Origin: Candidatus Omnitrophota bacterium
Lineage (GTDB): Bacteria; Hinthialibacterota; Hinthialibacteria; Hinthialibacterales; JAKPRU01
Direction: 5' to 3'
Assembly: GCA_029557025.1 (NCBI GenBank)
Contig: JAKPRU010000938.1
Location: forward strand, 1-9,806
Length of the DNA: 9,806 nucleotides
The position numbers and the translations under genes were made by a program. Numbering within the stretch: position 1 is the stretch's first letter; every line of letters starts with the position of its first letter. This document shows, in pieces, positions 1 to 6,932 of this stretch. Under the pieces are notes generated by a model that was given only the letters and a program-made list of their open reading frames with translations, was not told the origin of the DNA and searched no databases.

Positions 1-54
1 CAACCCCCACCTGACCTCCCTCGATCTTCGGGTGAGGAACCTCTGCCTCAAAGT

Positions 55-1527
55 TTGGAGGAGACACAGAGGGGGTTATGCTCGTTGATCGCACAAGACA
101 ACAGGCTGGAAGACTGTGCCACTGAGACTCCCTCACCCCAACCCGCTTCCGGGGGACGAGGGAATAGCGTTGCGGATACTGAAGAAGTGGCGGGCAATGC
201 CCCGGATCGTTTTGAAGAAGGGGACTTTCGAACCGCGCTTCTCCTGGCAACTGCCGCCTTTGCTCTGTTCTGGTTTTTCCGTGCCGCAGAAATGACCGGC
301 GGCGACAGCGATCAATGGTATCGTGAAATCGAAGGCGGAATCTGGCTGCGCAAGCGGCAGATGTTTTCCTTCGGCGCGATGCAATTGACTTACACAATCA
401 CGCACCGGCTGTGGGGCTGGGACGGGCGTTGGGCGATCAACCTGGTTTCCTGCCTGGCCGGTTTTGCCTTTGTGTATTGGGCATGGCGATTCGTGGGAGC
501 CGGAAGTCGCCGATGGATGGCCCTGGCGCTGATCGGTTCATCCGGATTCATGCAGCTGTTTTATGGGCATATTGAGACTTATGCTATGCCCACAGCCTGC
601 CTGATGCTGTTCTTCCTGACCTGCCGACGGTATCTTGCCGGACAGGTCCGCGCCATCACAGTTGGCGCGGTGTTTTCGCTGGGCATTTTTTTTCATCTGA
701 TTTTCTGGTTTCTTTTCCCTGTTTTCATTCCATTACTCCTGCAAAGTCGCCATCGCAGACGGGATGCCCTGCAATTTTTTACGGGCTTGACCCCGGCGAT
801 TCTACTGACTTTGGTTTTGTTCCGATTCGATATCGGCAACGGCGAAATGGTGGGAGACCGGTTCATGTCTCTTTTCGCTATCCCGGAAAATGTGAAGCAG
901 GGAGGTGTGAAGAAGCGCTATGCTCTGTTTTCGATGGACCACCTCTATGACTGGCTGTGGTTCGCCTGGAATAGTTCGCATCTCACAACCCTGATTGTGT
1001 TGGCAGGTGTGATCCTCCGGAGAATTCCCGGGAAATCCTGGTCCGTGGTACTGATTGTGTCCCTGGTTTGTTTCTTGATATTCACATTTATCTGGCATCC
1101 TGATCGCGGGCGAATGGACTGGGACCTGTTCAGTTTTACCGGGCTGCCCATGGCGCTTTTGGCGGTTGATATTCTGGAACAATGTCAAGTGCGATGGGTT
1201 CGGTTTGCTGTATGGGCGCTGATCGGCATCTCCGCGTTTCTACTTGGAGGAAAAGTAGTGGATGCCGCACGTCTCGGCCAACGGGGAGAAGGAACCATTC
1301 TGATTCATCTGCCGAATTCCCTTGAGGTGGATCTATGGACCATTATTCTGGACGGACATGCAAAAGGCGCTGAAATCCGTCATGTGCTCGAAGGCTCCCA
1401 TGAGGTGTCTGTTTACTATGAGTCGAATGGCAAAGCGGCAAAGTATTCGGAACGAATTGAGGTCGAACCGGGAGGGGTATACGAAGTTTATGTGCCGCAA
1501 GAGGATTCGATGGAGGAAGAGCCGTAA
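55..1527 (+). CDS. Multi-pass membrane protein, GT-C glycosyltransferase-like
   Basis: Predicted inner-membrane protein of up to 490 residues. After a polar N-terminal tail (about 1-57), hydrophobic segments lie near residues 60-76, 127-145, 155-170, 177-190, 202-230, 242-256, 308-322, 329-347, 362-372 and 384-398. A soluble C-terminal domain of about 90 residues follows. Two motifs recall uncharacterised GT-C-type proteins: YGHIETY at 170-176, and HPD followed by DWDLF at 348-359. The polar GGDSDQW at 82-88, just after the first membrane segment, is where such enzymes carry loop acidic residues. This suggests transfer of sugar from a lipid-linked donor, but substrate and acceptor are unknown. 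The start is uncertain: the frame stays open to the window edge, TTG at 55 has no clear Shine-Dalgarno site, and TTG at 85 has GAGGGGG nine bases upstream. The tail before the first membrane segment is Pro/Glu-rich. It could instead be a non-enzymatic membrane protein. Confidence 0.72.
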   Translation: MEETQRGLCSLIAQDNRLEDCATETPSPQPASGGRGNSVADTEEVAGNAPDRFEEGDFRTALLLATAAFALFWFFRAAEMTGGDSDQWYREIEGGIWLRKRQMFSFGAMQLTYTITHRLWGWDGRWAINLVSCLAGFAFVYWAWRFVGAGSRRWMALALIGSSGFMQLFYGHIETYAMPTACLMLFFLTCRRYLAGQVRAITVGAVFSLGIFFHLIFWFLFPVFIPLLLQSRHRRRDALQFFTGLTPAILLTLVLFRFDIGNGEMVGDRFMSLFAIPENVKQGGVKKRYALFSMDHLYDWLWFAWNSSHLTTLIVLAGVILRRIPGKSWSVVLIVSLVCFLIFTFIWHPDRGRMDWDLFSFTGLPMALLAVDILEQCQVRWVRFAVWALIGISAFLLGGKVVDAARLGQRGEGTILIHLPNSLEVDLWTIILDGHAKGAEIRHVLEGSHEVSVYYESNGKAAKYSERIEVEPGGVYEVYVPQEDSMEEEP

Positions 1528-1531
1528 AGTC

Positions 1532-4219
1532 TCATTGGCTGGGCTGGGCGCTTCGGATATCCGCGTGAAGGTCGTAAATCCCGCCGGAGCTGAAAAATGC
1601 GATTGTCTCATTGCGAACAGGAACACGCTGGCCGTTCAAGATGGCCTCTTCCACAACACTATCGGCAGGCAGTCGCAAATGAAAATGGACCTGTATCGGG
1701 TGATCCAGCTCGGGAATGGTGATCGAGCCGAAAAGGACGTCCCAGGAAAGGCGCTGCAAATAGAACGAAATTACCCCGAACTGGGAGGGTGCATCGGCGA
1801 TGGAGACCGTACAGCCGGGATTTAGCCAGGAACGATGAATGCCCGCCGCCAGGTGCAGCTTGTTCTTCTGCTCCCAGAGAAGGCTTTGTCGAAACAGAAG
1901 GACATACCCTGCCGCCGTTTCCGCATCCGGCATTTCTCCATAGCCCTGCCGTATGTCGGGGGCAACTTGTTCCGGCCAGGTCTTGGTGCGCTGAGCGTGG
2001 TTGAGAAGCGCGTACAGGACCTCCGGCGACCGATCCCATCGTTCGAGAGTCATAAGACACCCTGCCACATCCGAAGAACGGGACAGGTCAATGCTTTGCG
2101 GTCGCGAACCCGGATCGATGAACAAATCTTCCTGTCTGTTCCTGTCGATCCAATTCAGGGTCGCGACCAATTCGGGCAAGTCTGAGAAGGTATCCAGCGG
2201 ATAAATCGCATTGAGATTATCCAGGATTCCTGTGGTATCGGATGTGTCGGGGGATGAGGGGAGAAATCCTTTGTCGCTTACAAAGACTCTTCGGATCGAC
2301 CTGGAGAGATCGCCGCGATAGCGGCGATACCGAAGTTCCCATCGACGAGTATCCTCTGTCTCGCCGATCCGCGCCGCGATTTCCCTCCCCAGATTCAGGG
2401 CTTGGATGGCCCAGAAATCATAGCCGTAATGGTATTCTTCGGATACGTTCCGAATAGTGGGCCTTCCGGGCAGGAGACCAAACCTGGAATCATTTCGAGG
2501 CGGAGAGGAGTAAAACCTTTCTTTTTCTTTTTCCCGATTCTCAACGATCCATTCGCAGGTCTTGGAAACGGTGGGATAAACGGAACGCAAGTATGGATCG
2601 CTTCGGCTGACCGTTCCCTCAAGCCAGAGCGCCCAAATGACCTGTCCGGCGCTATCCCATCCAGGCTCCGAATTGATCCATCCTCCGTCGGAATTCTGGC
2701 GATTCCGAAGAGCCTCCAGGCTTTCCCGTGCTGCCCATCCATACCCCGACAGGCTCAAGGCCGCGCTGATATACGCCTGTTCCCGAACAGAGGAAGAGAG
2801 GTTCCGTTTTTCTCCTTCTCCGGACAGGCAATCCCGCAAAAGGAACAATTGAGCAAGAGAGGCTCGGTAACAATCCACAACAGTTCGATCGGGGACCGAG
2901 ATATAGACGCCCTGATCGAGCAAGAGATGCCAACCGGATCGAACCTGTTCCAAAAGCCCCTTTGGATCGAGTTGAGTGAAATCCACATTATCGGGAGTTT
3001 CCCACGGGACAAGCATCGTGATCGATCCCCGACCCGCCGGGGGAATAACCATCCGCAGAATGCCGGCCGATCCGCCGGATTTCCGCATGTCCGGACTTCC
3101 ACATGCAACCTGGTACAGGGTCGACACTCGATCCTTGCCGGTAATCAGGGTAGTTCCCAGCTCCTCTACATCCGGCTGGCCTTCAAAAACCCAGATCGCA
3201 TTGACGAACGCTTCCTGGTGAGGACTTTTCTCATTGGCAGCGCAGACAATGTCCACCCAATTGTCCGCATTCATGTCCTGTGCAAGAAACTGCACTGTGA
3301 CCGGCTTGTCTTTTCCGGATATCTCCGCCGGGTCGATTTTAACGGGGTTGTCACCCTCGACCAGGAGATCGAGCAGGCGATTCCCCGGTTTTTCCCAATA
3401 CCCTTCGCATAAACCGATTACCACAGTGTAGATCCGGTTCTGCTTACACGGGAAACGATACTGAATCGGTCTGCCGTACCAACCGATTGCCGCATCGTAA
3501 AATGCCGGATTCAATCCATCGGGAGCCGCGCTCCATTTGGGCAGCACACCATGCCATCCGACCTCCCCCAAGGTTGGCCTGTATGATTCCACGGAGATTT
3601 CCGAAACCGATACCGCCCAATCTTTCACCAGGTAAGCCCGAACGCCTTCGGAGTTCTCCAGGATCAATCCGCGTTCCGTTGATTTTGCACTTCCCGATCC
3701 GAACCGGACTGCACAAAAAACCTTTTGCGCCACAGGCTTGGGATTCAGAATCTCTACCTGGAAAACATCGCACGGACCCGCAAAGGTCTCTGCTGAAAAT
3801 GCGGTTTTGCGAATCTGCAACTCTTCGCAGGTTCCCCGCGTACGAACGATGGGCAGAAAATCTTCCTCCAGGTCCTGACGCCAATCTCCGTCAAGCGTCG
3901 GTTGATGACCATTGACGGAAAGGATTCCAAACTCCAGCGGGCACTCATCGACCAACAAAGTCCCATCCGGCATGACTAGGGACTTTCGAATCCCATCTTT
4001 GATTCCAATGCAGGTGAGTGAATTCCGATTGGCGTAGCGGAAATCGACAATAGGAAGGTCCCCAGAGGCGGACTGGCTCCAGACTCCAAGGGAGAACAGA
4101 AACGAGAGATACAGCCCCCGTTCGATGACCGATGGCTGCGCAAACAACGTTCTTCTGTCCGGTTCGGGATATCGGTGGTTTACAGTGACTTCTTCAATTT
4201 GACGTTCGCAAAAAACCAT
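1532..4219 (-). CDS. Putative exported six-hairpin glycosidase-like protein with malectin-like module
   Basis: Large protein, 895 residues from ATG 4219. A hydrophobic stretch at about 36-48 followed by SQSASG looks like a signal peptide. It fits better if translation begins at the in-frame TTG at 4147 (871 residues), which is preceded by AGAAG. Residues about 55-230 appear beta-rich. Residues about 255-350 (Tyr-Thr-Val-Val, GNRLLDLLVEG, then AFVNAIWVFEG) resemble a malectin-type carbohydrate-binding fold. Residues about 445-800 are helical hairpins typical of (alpha/alpha)6-barrel glycosidases, with NSDGGWINSEPGWDSAGQ at 509-526 and SEEYHYGYDFWAIQAL at 593-608. Residues about 830-890 look like a closing beta domain. 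Known barrel families of this kind cleave or rearrange glucans and other polysaccharides. I cannot assign a GH family, and no catalytic acids are certain. The gene runs toward the GT-C-like gene with only four bases between the stops. ATG 4219 has a poor ribosome site (GAGAG directly against the ATG). Confidence 0.75.
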   Translation of the reverse strand: MVFCERQIEEVTVNHRYPEPDRRTLFAQPSVIERGLYLSFLFSLGVWSQSASGDLPIVDFRYANRNSLTCIGIKDGIRKSLVMPDGTLLVDECPLEFGILSVNGHQPTLDGDWRQDLEEDFLPIVRTRGTCEELQIRKTAFSAETFAGPCDVFQVEILNPKPVAQKVFCAVRFGSGSAKSTERGLILENSEGVRAYLVKDWAVSVSEISVESYRPTLGEVGWHGVLPKWSAAPDGLNPAFYDAAIGWYGRPIQYRFPCKQNRIYTVVIGLCEGYWEKPGNRLLDLLVEGDNPVKIDPAEISGKDKPVTVQFLAQDMNADNWVDIVCAANEKSPHQEAFVNAIWVFEGQPDVEELGTTLITGKDRVSTLYQVACGSPDMRKSGGSAGILRMVIPPAGRGSITMLVPWETPDNVDFTQLDPKGLLEQVRSGWHLLLDQGVYISVPDRTVVDCYRASLAQLFLLRDCLSGEGEKRNLSSSVREQAYISAALSLSGYGWAARESLEALRNRQNSDGGWINSEPGWDSAGQVIWALWLEGTVSRSDPYLRSVYPTVSKTCEWIVENREKEKERFYSSPPRNDSRFGLLPGRPTIRNVSEEYHYGYDFWAIQALNLGREIAARIGETEDTRRWELRYRRYRGDLSRSIRRVFVSDKGFLPSSPDTSDTTGILDNLNAIYPLDTFSDLPELVATLNWIDRNRQEDLFIDPGSRPQSIDLSRSSDVAGCLMTLERWDRSPEVLYALLNHAQRTKTWPEQVAPDIRQGYGEMPDAETAAGYVLLFRQSLLWEQKNKLHLAAGIHRSWLNPGCTVSIADAPSQFGVISFYLQRLSWDVLFGSITIPELDHPIQVHFHLRLPADSVVEEAILNGQRVPVRNETIAFFSSGGIYDLHADIRSAQPSQ

Positions 4220-4312
4220 CTCTCACTGTTTCAGAGACGGTCCGACGATCTGAACGAAACGAGATGCGATGCGCCTCGCCTCAGCAGAACGGTAACGTCA
4301 AACCCAATTCAG

Positions 4313-4342
4313 ACTATACCAAAAGATAAGTCAAAGGACCAA
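4313..4342 (-). promoter_or_regulatory. Candidate promoter for the glycosidase-like gene
   Basis: Read on the minus strand, TTGGTC (4342-4337) and TATAGT (4318-4313) are separated by 18 bases. The -10 matches five of six consensus positions and the -35 is weaker. It lies about 95 bases upstream of ATG 4219. Inferred from sequence only. Confidence 0.35.
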
Positions 4343-4373
4343 CCATGTCCCGATTGGGATGGAGATTTTGAAA

Positions 4374-4393
4374 GATTCGTCAGCTCGCGAATC
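4374..4393 (-). terminator. Weak hairpin downstream of the radical SAM gene
   Basis: GATTCG (4374-4379) and CGAATC (4388-4393) form a perfect 6-bp stem with an 8-base loop. On the minus strand the stem is followed by TTTCAAAATC, a poor T-tract. It lies about 70 bases past the radical SAM stop and is the best terminator candidate in this gap, but it is weak. Confidence 0.25.
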
Positions 4394-4462
4394 GTGGATG
4401 AAATACGTACAGCCCCTTCAGCCTAATTGTCTTAGAGCAGTAGAGCCACGTTGAATAACTCT

Positions 4463-5833
4463 TTAAGAAAGATCGAGGATGGAAGGTCTTGTTTTCGGGA
4501 CGGGCTTTTCGCGTGCCGGGTTCCAGCCCCTGAAATTCCAACATTGCACGCGACCGTAATACGCCAGGTTGATCGTCAGCACATACGGCCAAGTCAACCA
4601 TCCGTTTGGGCGGCTGAGGTGTCTCCACACACGCCGGACAATTCGCCACGGACGATAAAACTCGCAGGTCACCCAGTCATGGCCCGCCTGCAATGCCTCC
4701 GCCGACATCCCGGCAGGCTGAAACACCGCATGATGAAAATCATAATGCGACCAGTCCTTGTCCAGGATTCGATCCGCCATGGCGGGATATTGCGCCGTGC
4801 CCGGTAGAGGAGTGAGGATCGAGGTCTGAATCAGGTCGATTTCCAGGTCATCCAGCATGGCCAATGTACCGGAGAACACTTCGGGGCCGTCCTGATCGAA
4901 TCCGAATACAATCCCCGCTTCCACTCCGATTCCATGCGAATGGAATACGCGAATTCTTTCTTGATAATCGGCAGTCCGGTTGATCGTCTTGCCCATATCG
5001 TCGAGATTCCGATCGGAGAATGTCTCGATTCCGACGAATACCCCAATACACCCGGCCCGCGCCGCCAGTTTGACAAATTCGGGATCATCGGCCATGGAAA
5101 GAGAAACCTGTGTGATCCACCGTTTCTTGAGCGGAATCATCTCGCGAAACAGGCGGGTCGCATACTCGCGGTCGGCGATGAGATTATCATCGACGAACAT
5201 GAAGGATTTTGTAGGAATGCGTCGGATTTCTTCAATGACTTTCTCCATGGGACGCTTCTTGTGAGTGTGCTGATTGAACGCGGACACGGAGCAGAAAGAG
5301 CAACGGTGGGGACAACCTCGCGTGGCCTGCACGGCATGATGGGTCGAATACCCCTTCCCTGGAAGCAAATAACGCGGGAGTTTTTTCAATGAAGAGAGAT
5401 CGACCGGCTGATTTGAGCGATAGATCCCTCCCAGGCATCCATTCTGCGCATCCTCAACCACCTTGGGCCAGATTCCTTCCGCCTCTCCGGCGACCACGGC
5501 ATCGCCATGTTGGAGCGCCTCGTCCGGGCAGAAAGTCGGGTGCATCCCGCCCAGGACCACCGGAATACCCAGTGTGCGGAAACGGGAGGCCAATTCGTAA
5601 GCGCGTGGGGCCAGTGCGGTCATGCAGGTGATCCCGACCAGATCAAATTTCTCATCCCAGGGGATGTTATCGATCTGCTCATCCACAATGCGGATCTCCG
5701 CGCCGGGAGGGGTTTCGGCGGCCACGCTGAGAAGGCTCAGCATCGAGAACCGAAAGGTCTTGCCGTTGAACAGGCGATTCCGACCGACTGTTTTCCAGTT
5801 TCCACTTGCCGGGGCGATCAACAGAATTTTCAT
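4463..5833 (-). CDS. B12-binding domain radical SAM protein
   Basis: Complete 456-residue protein of the cobalamin-binding-domain radical SAM class. Residues about 1-135 form a Rossmann-like B12-binding domain, with GITCMTALAPRAYELA, VVLGGMHPTF (92-101) and GDAVVAGEAEGIWP (110-123). The usual base-off histidine motif DxHxxG is not visible, as in several class B relatives. The radical SAM core begins at TRGCPHRCSFC, giving cluster ligands Cys174, Cys178 and Cys181 in the canonical CX3CX2C. GIE at 268-270, the GIVFGFDQD region (307-314) and LTPLPGT (340-346) are typical of the barrel and of DUF4070-type C-terminal regions. Relatives methylate or rearrange unactivated carbons in lipids, hopanoids, tetrapyrroles and natural products. 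The substrate here is unknown. AGGAG sits about six bases before ATG 5833. It lies downstream of marR but has its own promoter region with a MarR-like operator. No B12 riboswitch is visible; the leader is too short. Confidence 0.93.
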   Translation of the reverse strand: MKILLIAPASGNWKTVGRNRLFNGKTFRFSMLSLLSVAAETPPGAEIRIVDEQIDNIPWDEKFDLVGITCMTALAPRAYELASRFRTLGIPVVLGGMHPTFCPDEALQHGDAVVAGEAEGIWPKVVEDAQNGCLGGIYRSNQPVDLSSLKKLPRYLLPGKGYSTHHAVQATRGCPHRCSFCSVSAFNQHTHKKRPMEKVIEEIRRIPTKSFMFVDDNLIADREYATRLFREMIPLKKRWITQVSLSMADDPEFVKLAARAGCIGVFVGIETFSDRNLDDMGKTINRTADYQERIRVFHSHGIGVEAGIVFGFDQDGPEVFSGTLAMLDDLEIDLIQTSILTPLPGTAQYPAMADRILDKDWSHYDFHHAVFQPAGMSAEALQAGHDWVTCEFYRPWRIVRRVWRHLSRPNGWLTWPYVLTINLAYYGRVQCWNFRGWNPAREKPVPKTRPSILDLS

Positions 5834-5861
5834 GGTGTTCTCCTCTTTTCTGTTGAGAGAT

Positions 5862-5876
5862 ATATTGTATACATAT
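5862..5876 (-). promoter_or_regulatory. Putative MarR operator at the radical SAM promoter
   Basis: On the minus strand the 15-mer reads ATATGTATACAATAT and differs at two central positions from the copy at 6484-6498, in the same orientation relative to its gene. It sits inside a partial dyad (GATAT 5859-5863, ATATC 5873-5877), and GTTGA/TCAAC arms flank it at 5852-5856 and 5876-5880. A possible promoter, TTGGAT (5891-5886) with 16 bases to TACAAT (5869-5864), overlaps it, so a bound dimer should block transcription. Protein binding is inferred. Confidence 0.6.
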
Positions 5877-5896
5877 CAACAGTCTATCCAAAAAAG

Positions 5897-5919
5897 AAAA
5901 CCGAGCGATTGCCGGTTTT
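5897..5919. terminator. Bidirectional-type terminator between marR and the radical SAM gene
   Basis: AAAACCG (5897-5903) pairs with CGGTTTT (5913-5919), and an inner GC/GC pair encloses a GATT loop. Read on the minus strand the hairpin is followed by a T-rich tract (TTTTCTTTTTT), so it suits termination of marR 16 bases after its stop. Read on the plus strand it ends in eight T residues and could stop antisense transcription. Confidence 0.72.
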
Positions 5920-5934
5920 TTTTCGAGAAACGAT

Positions 5935-6408
5935 CTACCGAGTTCGCAGCGCCTTTCGGATGCGCTCCAGGAACGTAATCAGCTGCATATTCTCTTTCTC
6001 CGAGAGTGTTCCCATGATTTCCTGAACTCGTGCAAAATAAGCCTGTTCCGCGCGATCCAGAACCGAGCGCCCTTTCGGGGTCAGGCGGACCCGATTGACC
6101 CGCCGATCCGTGGTGTCCATCACCCGCCGGACCAGCCCGGCCTGTTCCAGGCGATCTGTCAAACCCGTGATATTCGAGCGATTTACGAGTAGCATTCGGC
6201 CCAGGGCTGTCTGGTTGAGCTCGCCGTCATCGCTCTGGTATTTCAGGAGCATCAGAACATTGAACTGGGCATCGGTAATCCCGAACGGGCGCATGATCCG
6301 GTGACCCTCTTTGACCAGCAGGGAGCCGGTGAGTACAACGCTCAGCACAGCCGCATGAAGAGGGTTCTCGATAGGGCGTTGGAAACCTAATTCCTTCTGG
6401 AGACTCAT
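5935..6408 (-). CDS. MarR-family transcriptional regulator
   Basis: Winged-helix repressor-type protein of 157 residues, the usual MarR length. The start is taken as ATG 6408 because GGGAAG lies just upstream. A GTG at 6435 would add nine residues but has no ribosome site. The DNA-binding core spans about residues 45-112: ITDAQFNVLMLL, then the helix-turn-helix GELNQTALGRMLLVNRSNITGL, with the recognition helix at about 75-88. The wing holds the diagnostic Asp-x-x-Asp-Arg-Arg (98-103) and ends in LTPKG. Flanking helices at about 14-38 and 115-155 should form the dimer interface. No cysteine is visible, so a thiol-oxidation switch is unlikely and a small-molecule ligand more plausible. The gene lies directly upstream of the radical SAM gene, and near-identical operator-like sites precede both, which suggests autorepression and control of that enzyme. 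The ligand is unknown. Confidence 0.93.
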   Translation of the reverse strand: MSLQKELGFQRPIENPLHAAVLSVVLTGSLLVKEGHRIMRPFGITDAQFNVLMLLKYQSDDGELNQTALGRMLLVNRSNITGLTDRLEQAGLVRRVMDTTDRRVNRVRLTPKGRSVLDRAEQAYFARVQEIMGTLSEKENMQLITFLERIRKALRTR

Positions 6409-6476
6409 TTTATCTTCCCAAACCTGCCGGGTCACAGGACCAAAAACCTGGGAAAATCCGGCGTCGATTTATGGTT

Positions 6477-6505
6477 CATATCTATATTGTTAACATATAA
6501 ATATG
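6477..6505 (-). promoter_or_regulatory. Putative MarR operator at the marR promoter
   Basis: A 29-base dyad centred on 6491: CATAT and TATAT on the left mirror ATATA and ATATG on the right, with 11 of 14 base pairs matching. Its core 6484-6498 (minus strand ATATGTTAACAATAT) matches the site before the radical SAM gene at 13 of 15 bases. It occupies the spacer of the marR promoter. This is the expected arrangement for an autorepressor, though binding itself is inferred. Confidence 0.68.
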
Positions 6506-6514
6506 TTTTGTCAA
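6486..6514 (-). promoter_or_regulatory. marR promoter
   Basis: On the minus strand a perfect -35 box TTGACA (6514-6509) is followed after 17 bases by AACAAT (6491-6486), which matches four of six -10 positions. It lies about 80 bases upstream of ATG 6408 and is overlapped by the operator-like dyad. Confidence 0.6.
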
Positions 6515-6570
6515 GCCCCCGGATCAGAATTTTCGAAAAAATCTTTGGGCGGGGGGAAAAAGGGAAGGCA

Positions 6571-6592
6571 GGATGGGACGGATGGGATGGAT
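6571..6592 (+). repeat. Short tandem repeat, 9-base unit GGATGGGAY
   Basis: Two full copies and a partial third: GGATGGGAC, GGATGGGAT, GGAT. Together with the G runs at 6547-6564 it makes a plus-strand segment with at least four runs of three or more G. Confidence 0.6.
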
Positions 6593-6627
6593 CCAAGTCG
6601 GCGGTGTCATTCGGCTCTTACCTCGGT

Positions 6628-6647
6628 CCTCTGCGTAAACGCGGAGG
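6628..6647. repeat. Strong hairpin CCTCTGCG-TAAA-CGCGGAGG
   Basis: Eight-base-pair stem with one possible G-T wobble and a four-base loop. No T-tract follows on either strand, so it does not look like an intrinsic terminator. Its CTGCGT arm is also complementary to ACGCAG in the repeat at 6703-6729. Confidence 0.6.
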
Positions 6648-6702
6648 GAGAAAGAAGGGGTCTCCCGAAAGGAAAGGGGGCACAAGCCAGCTGTTCCGAT
6701 GA

Positions 6703-6729
6703 AACGCAGGATAAGGCAACATCTGCGTT
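6703..6729. repeat. Inverted repeat AACGCAG / CTGCGTT
   Basis: Perfect 7-base arms at 6703-6709 and 6723-6729 around a 13-base spacer. The left arm can instead pair with CTGCGT at 6631-6636 in the neighbouring hairpin. Function unknown. Confidence 0.5.
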
Positions 6730-6932
6730 CCCGCACTCCAAGGACTACAATTTGAGCCTGCTTGTGTTAAATCCGCTCGGAAAGTGACCCATTTGTCGGG
6801 TTAATTGTTGCCCCACCCCAGATCCTTGTGACAATCTCCGACCCGCCCAGCGTGAATCGCCTTGTCCCCCCGCAATCTCCCCCCGCTTCCGCTTCCCCCT
6901 GTACCTTTCTTCACTTCCTCCTCCGTCTTTCC

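Noticed and set aside
1322..1825. Plus-strand open frame of 167 codons
   Set aside because: It overlaps the end of the GT-C-like gene in another frame and the end of the opposing gene; no recognisable features.
2402..3412. Long plus-strand open frame of 336 codons
   Set aside because: It lies wholly antisense to the glycosidase-like gene, shows no domain or signal, and has Pro/Arg/Ser-rich composition typical of a shadow frame.
5834..5934. Possible cobalamin riboswitch before the B12-dependent enzyme
   Set aside because: The leader is far too short for a B12 riboswitch and lacks the conserved B12-box core.
5507..6025. Plus-strand open frame of 172 codons across the radical SAM/marR junction
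   Set aside because: It is antisense to two well-supported genes and runs through the terminator and operator between them; no family resemblance.
6503..6787. Plus-strand open frame of 94 codons in the gene-free region
   Set aside because: It runs through low-complexity G-rich repeats, has no ribosome site, and its translation is unstructured and unlike any family I know.
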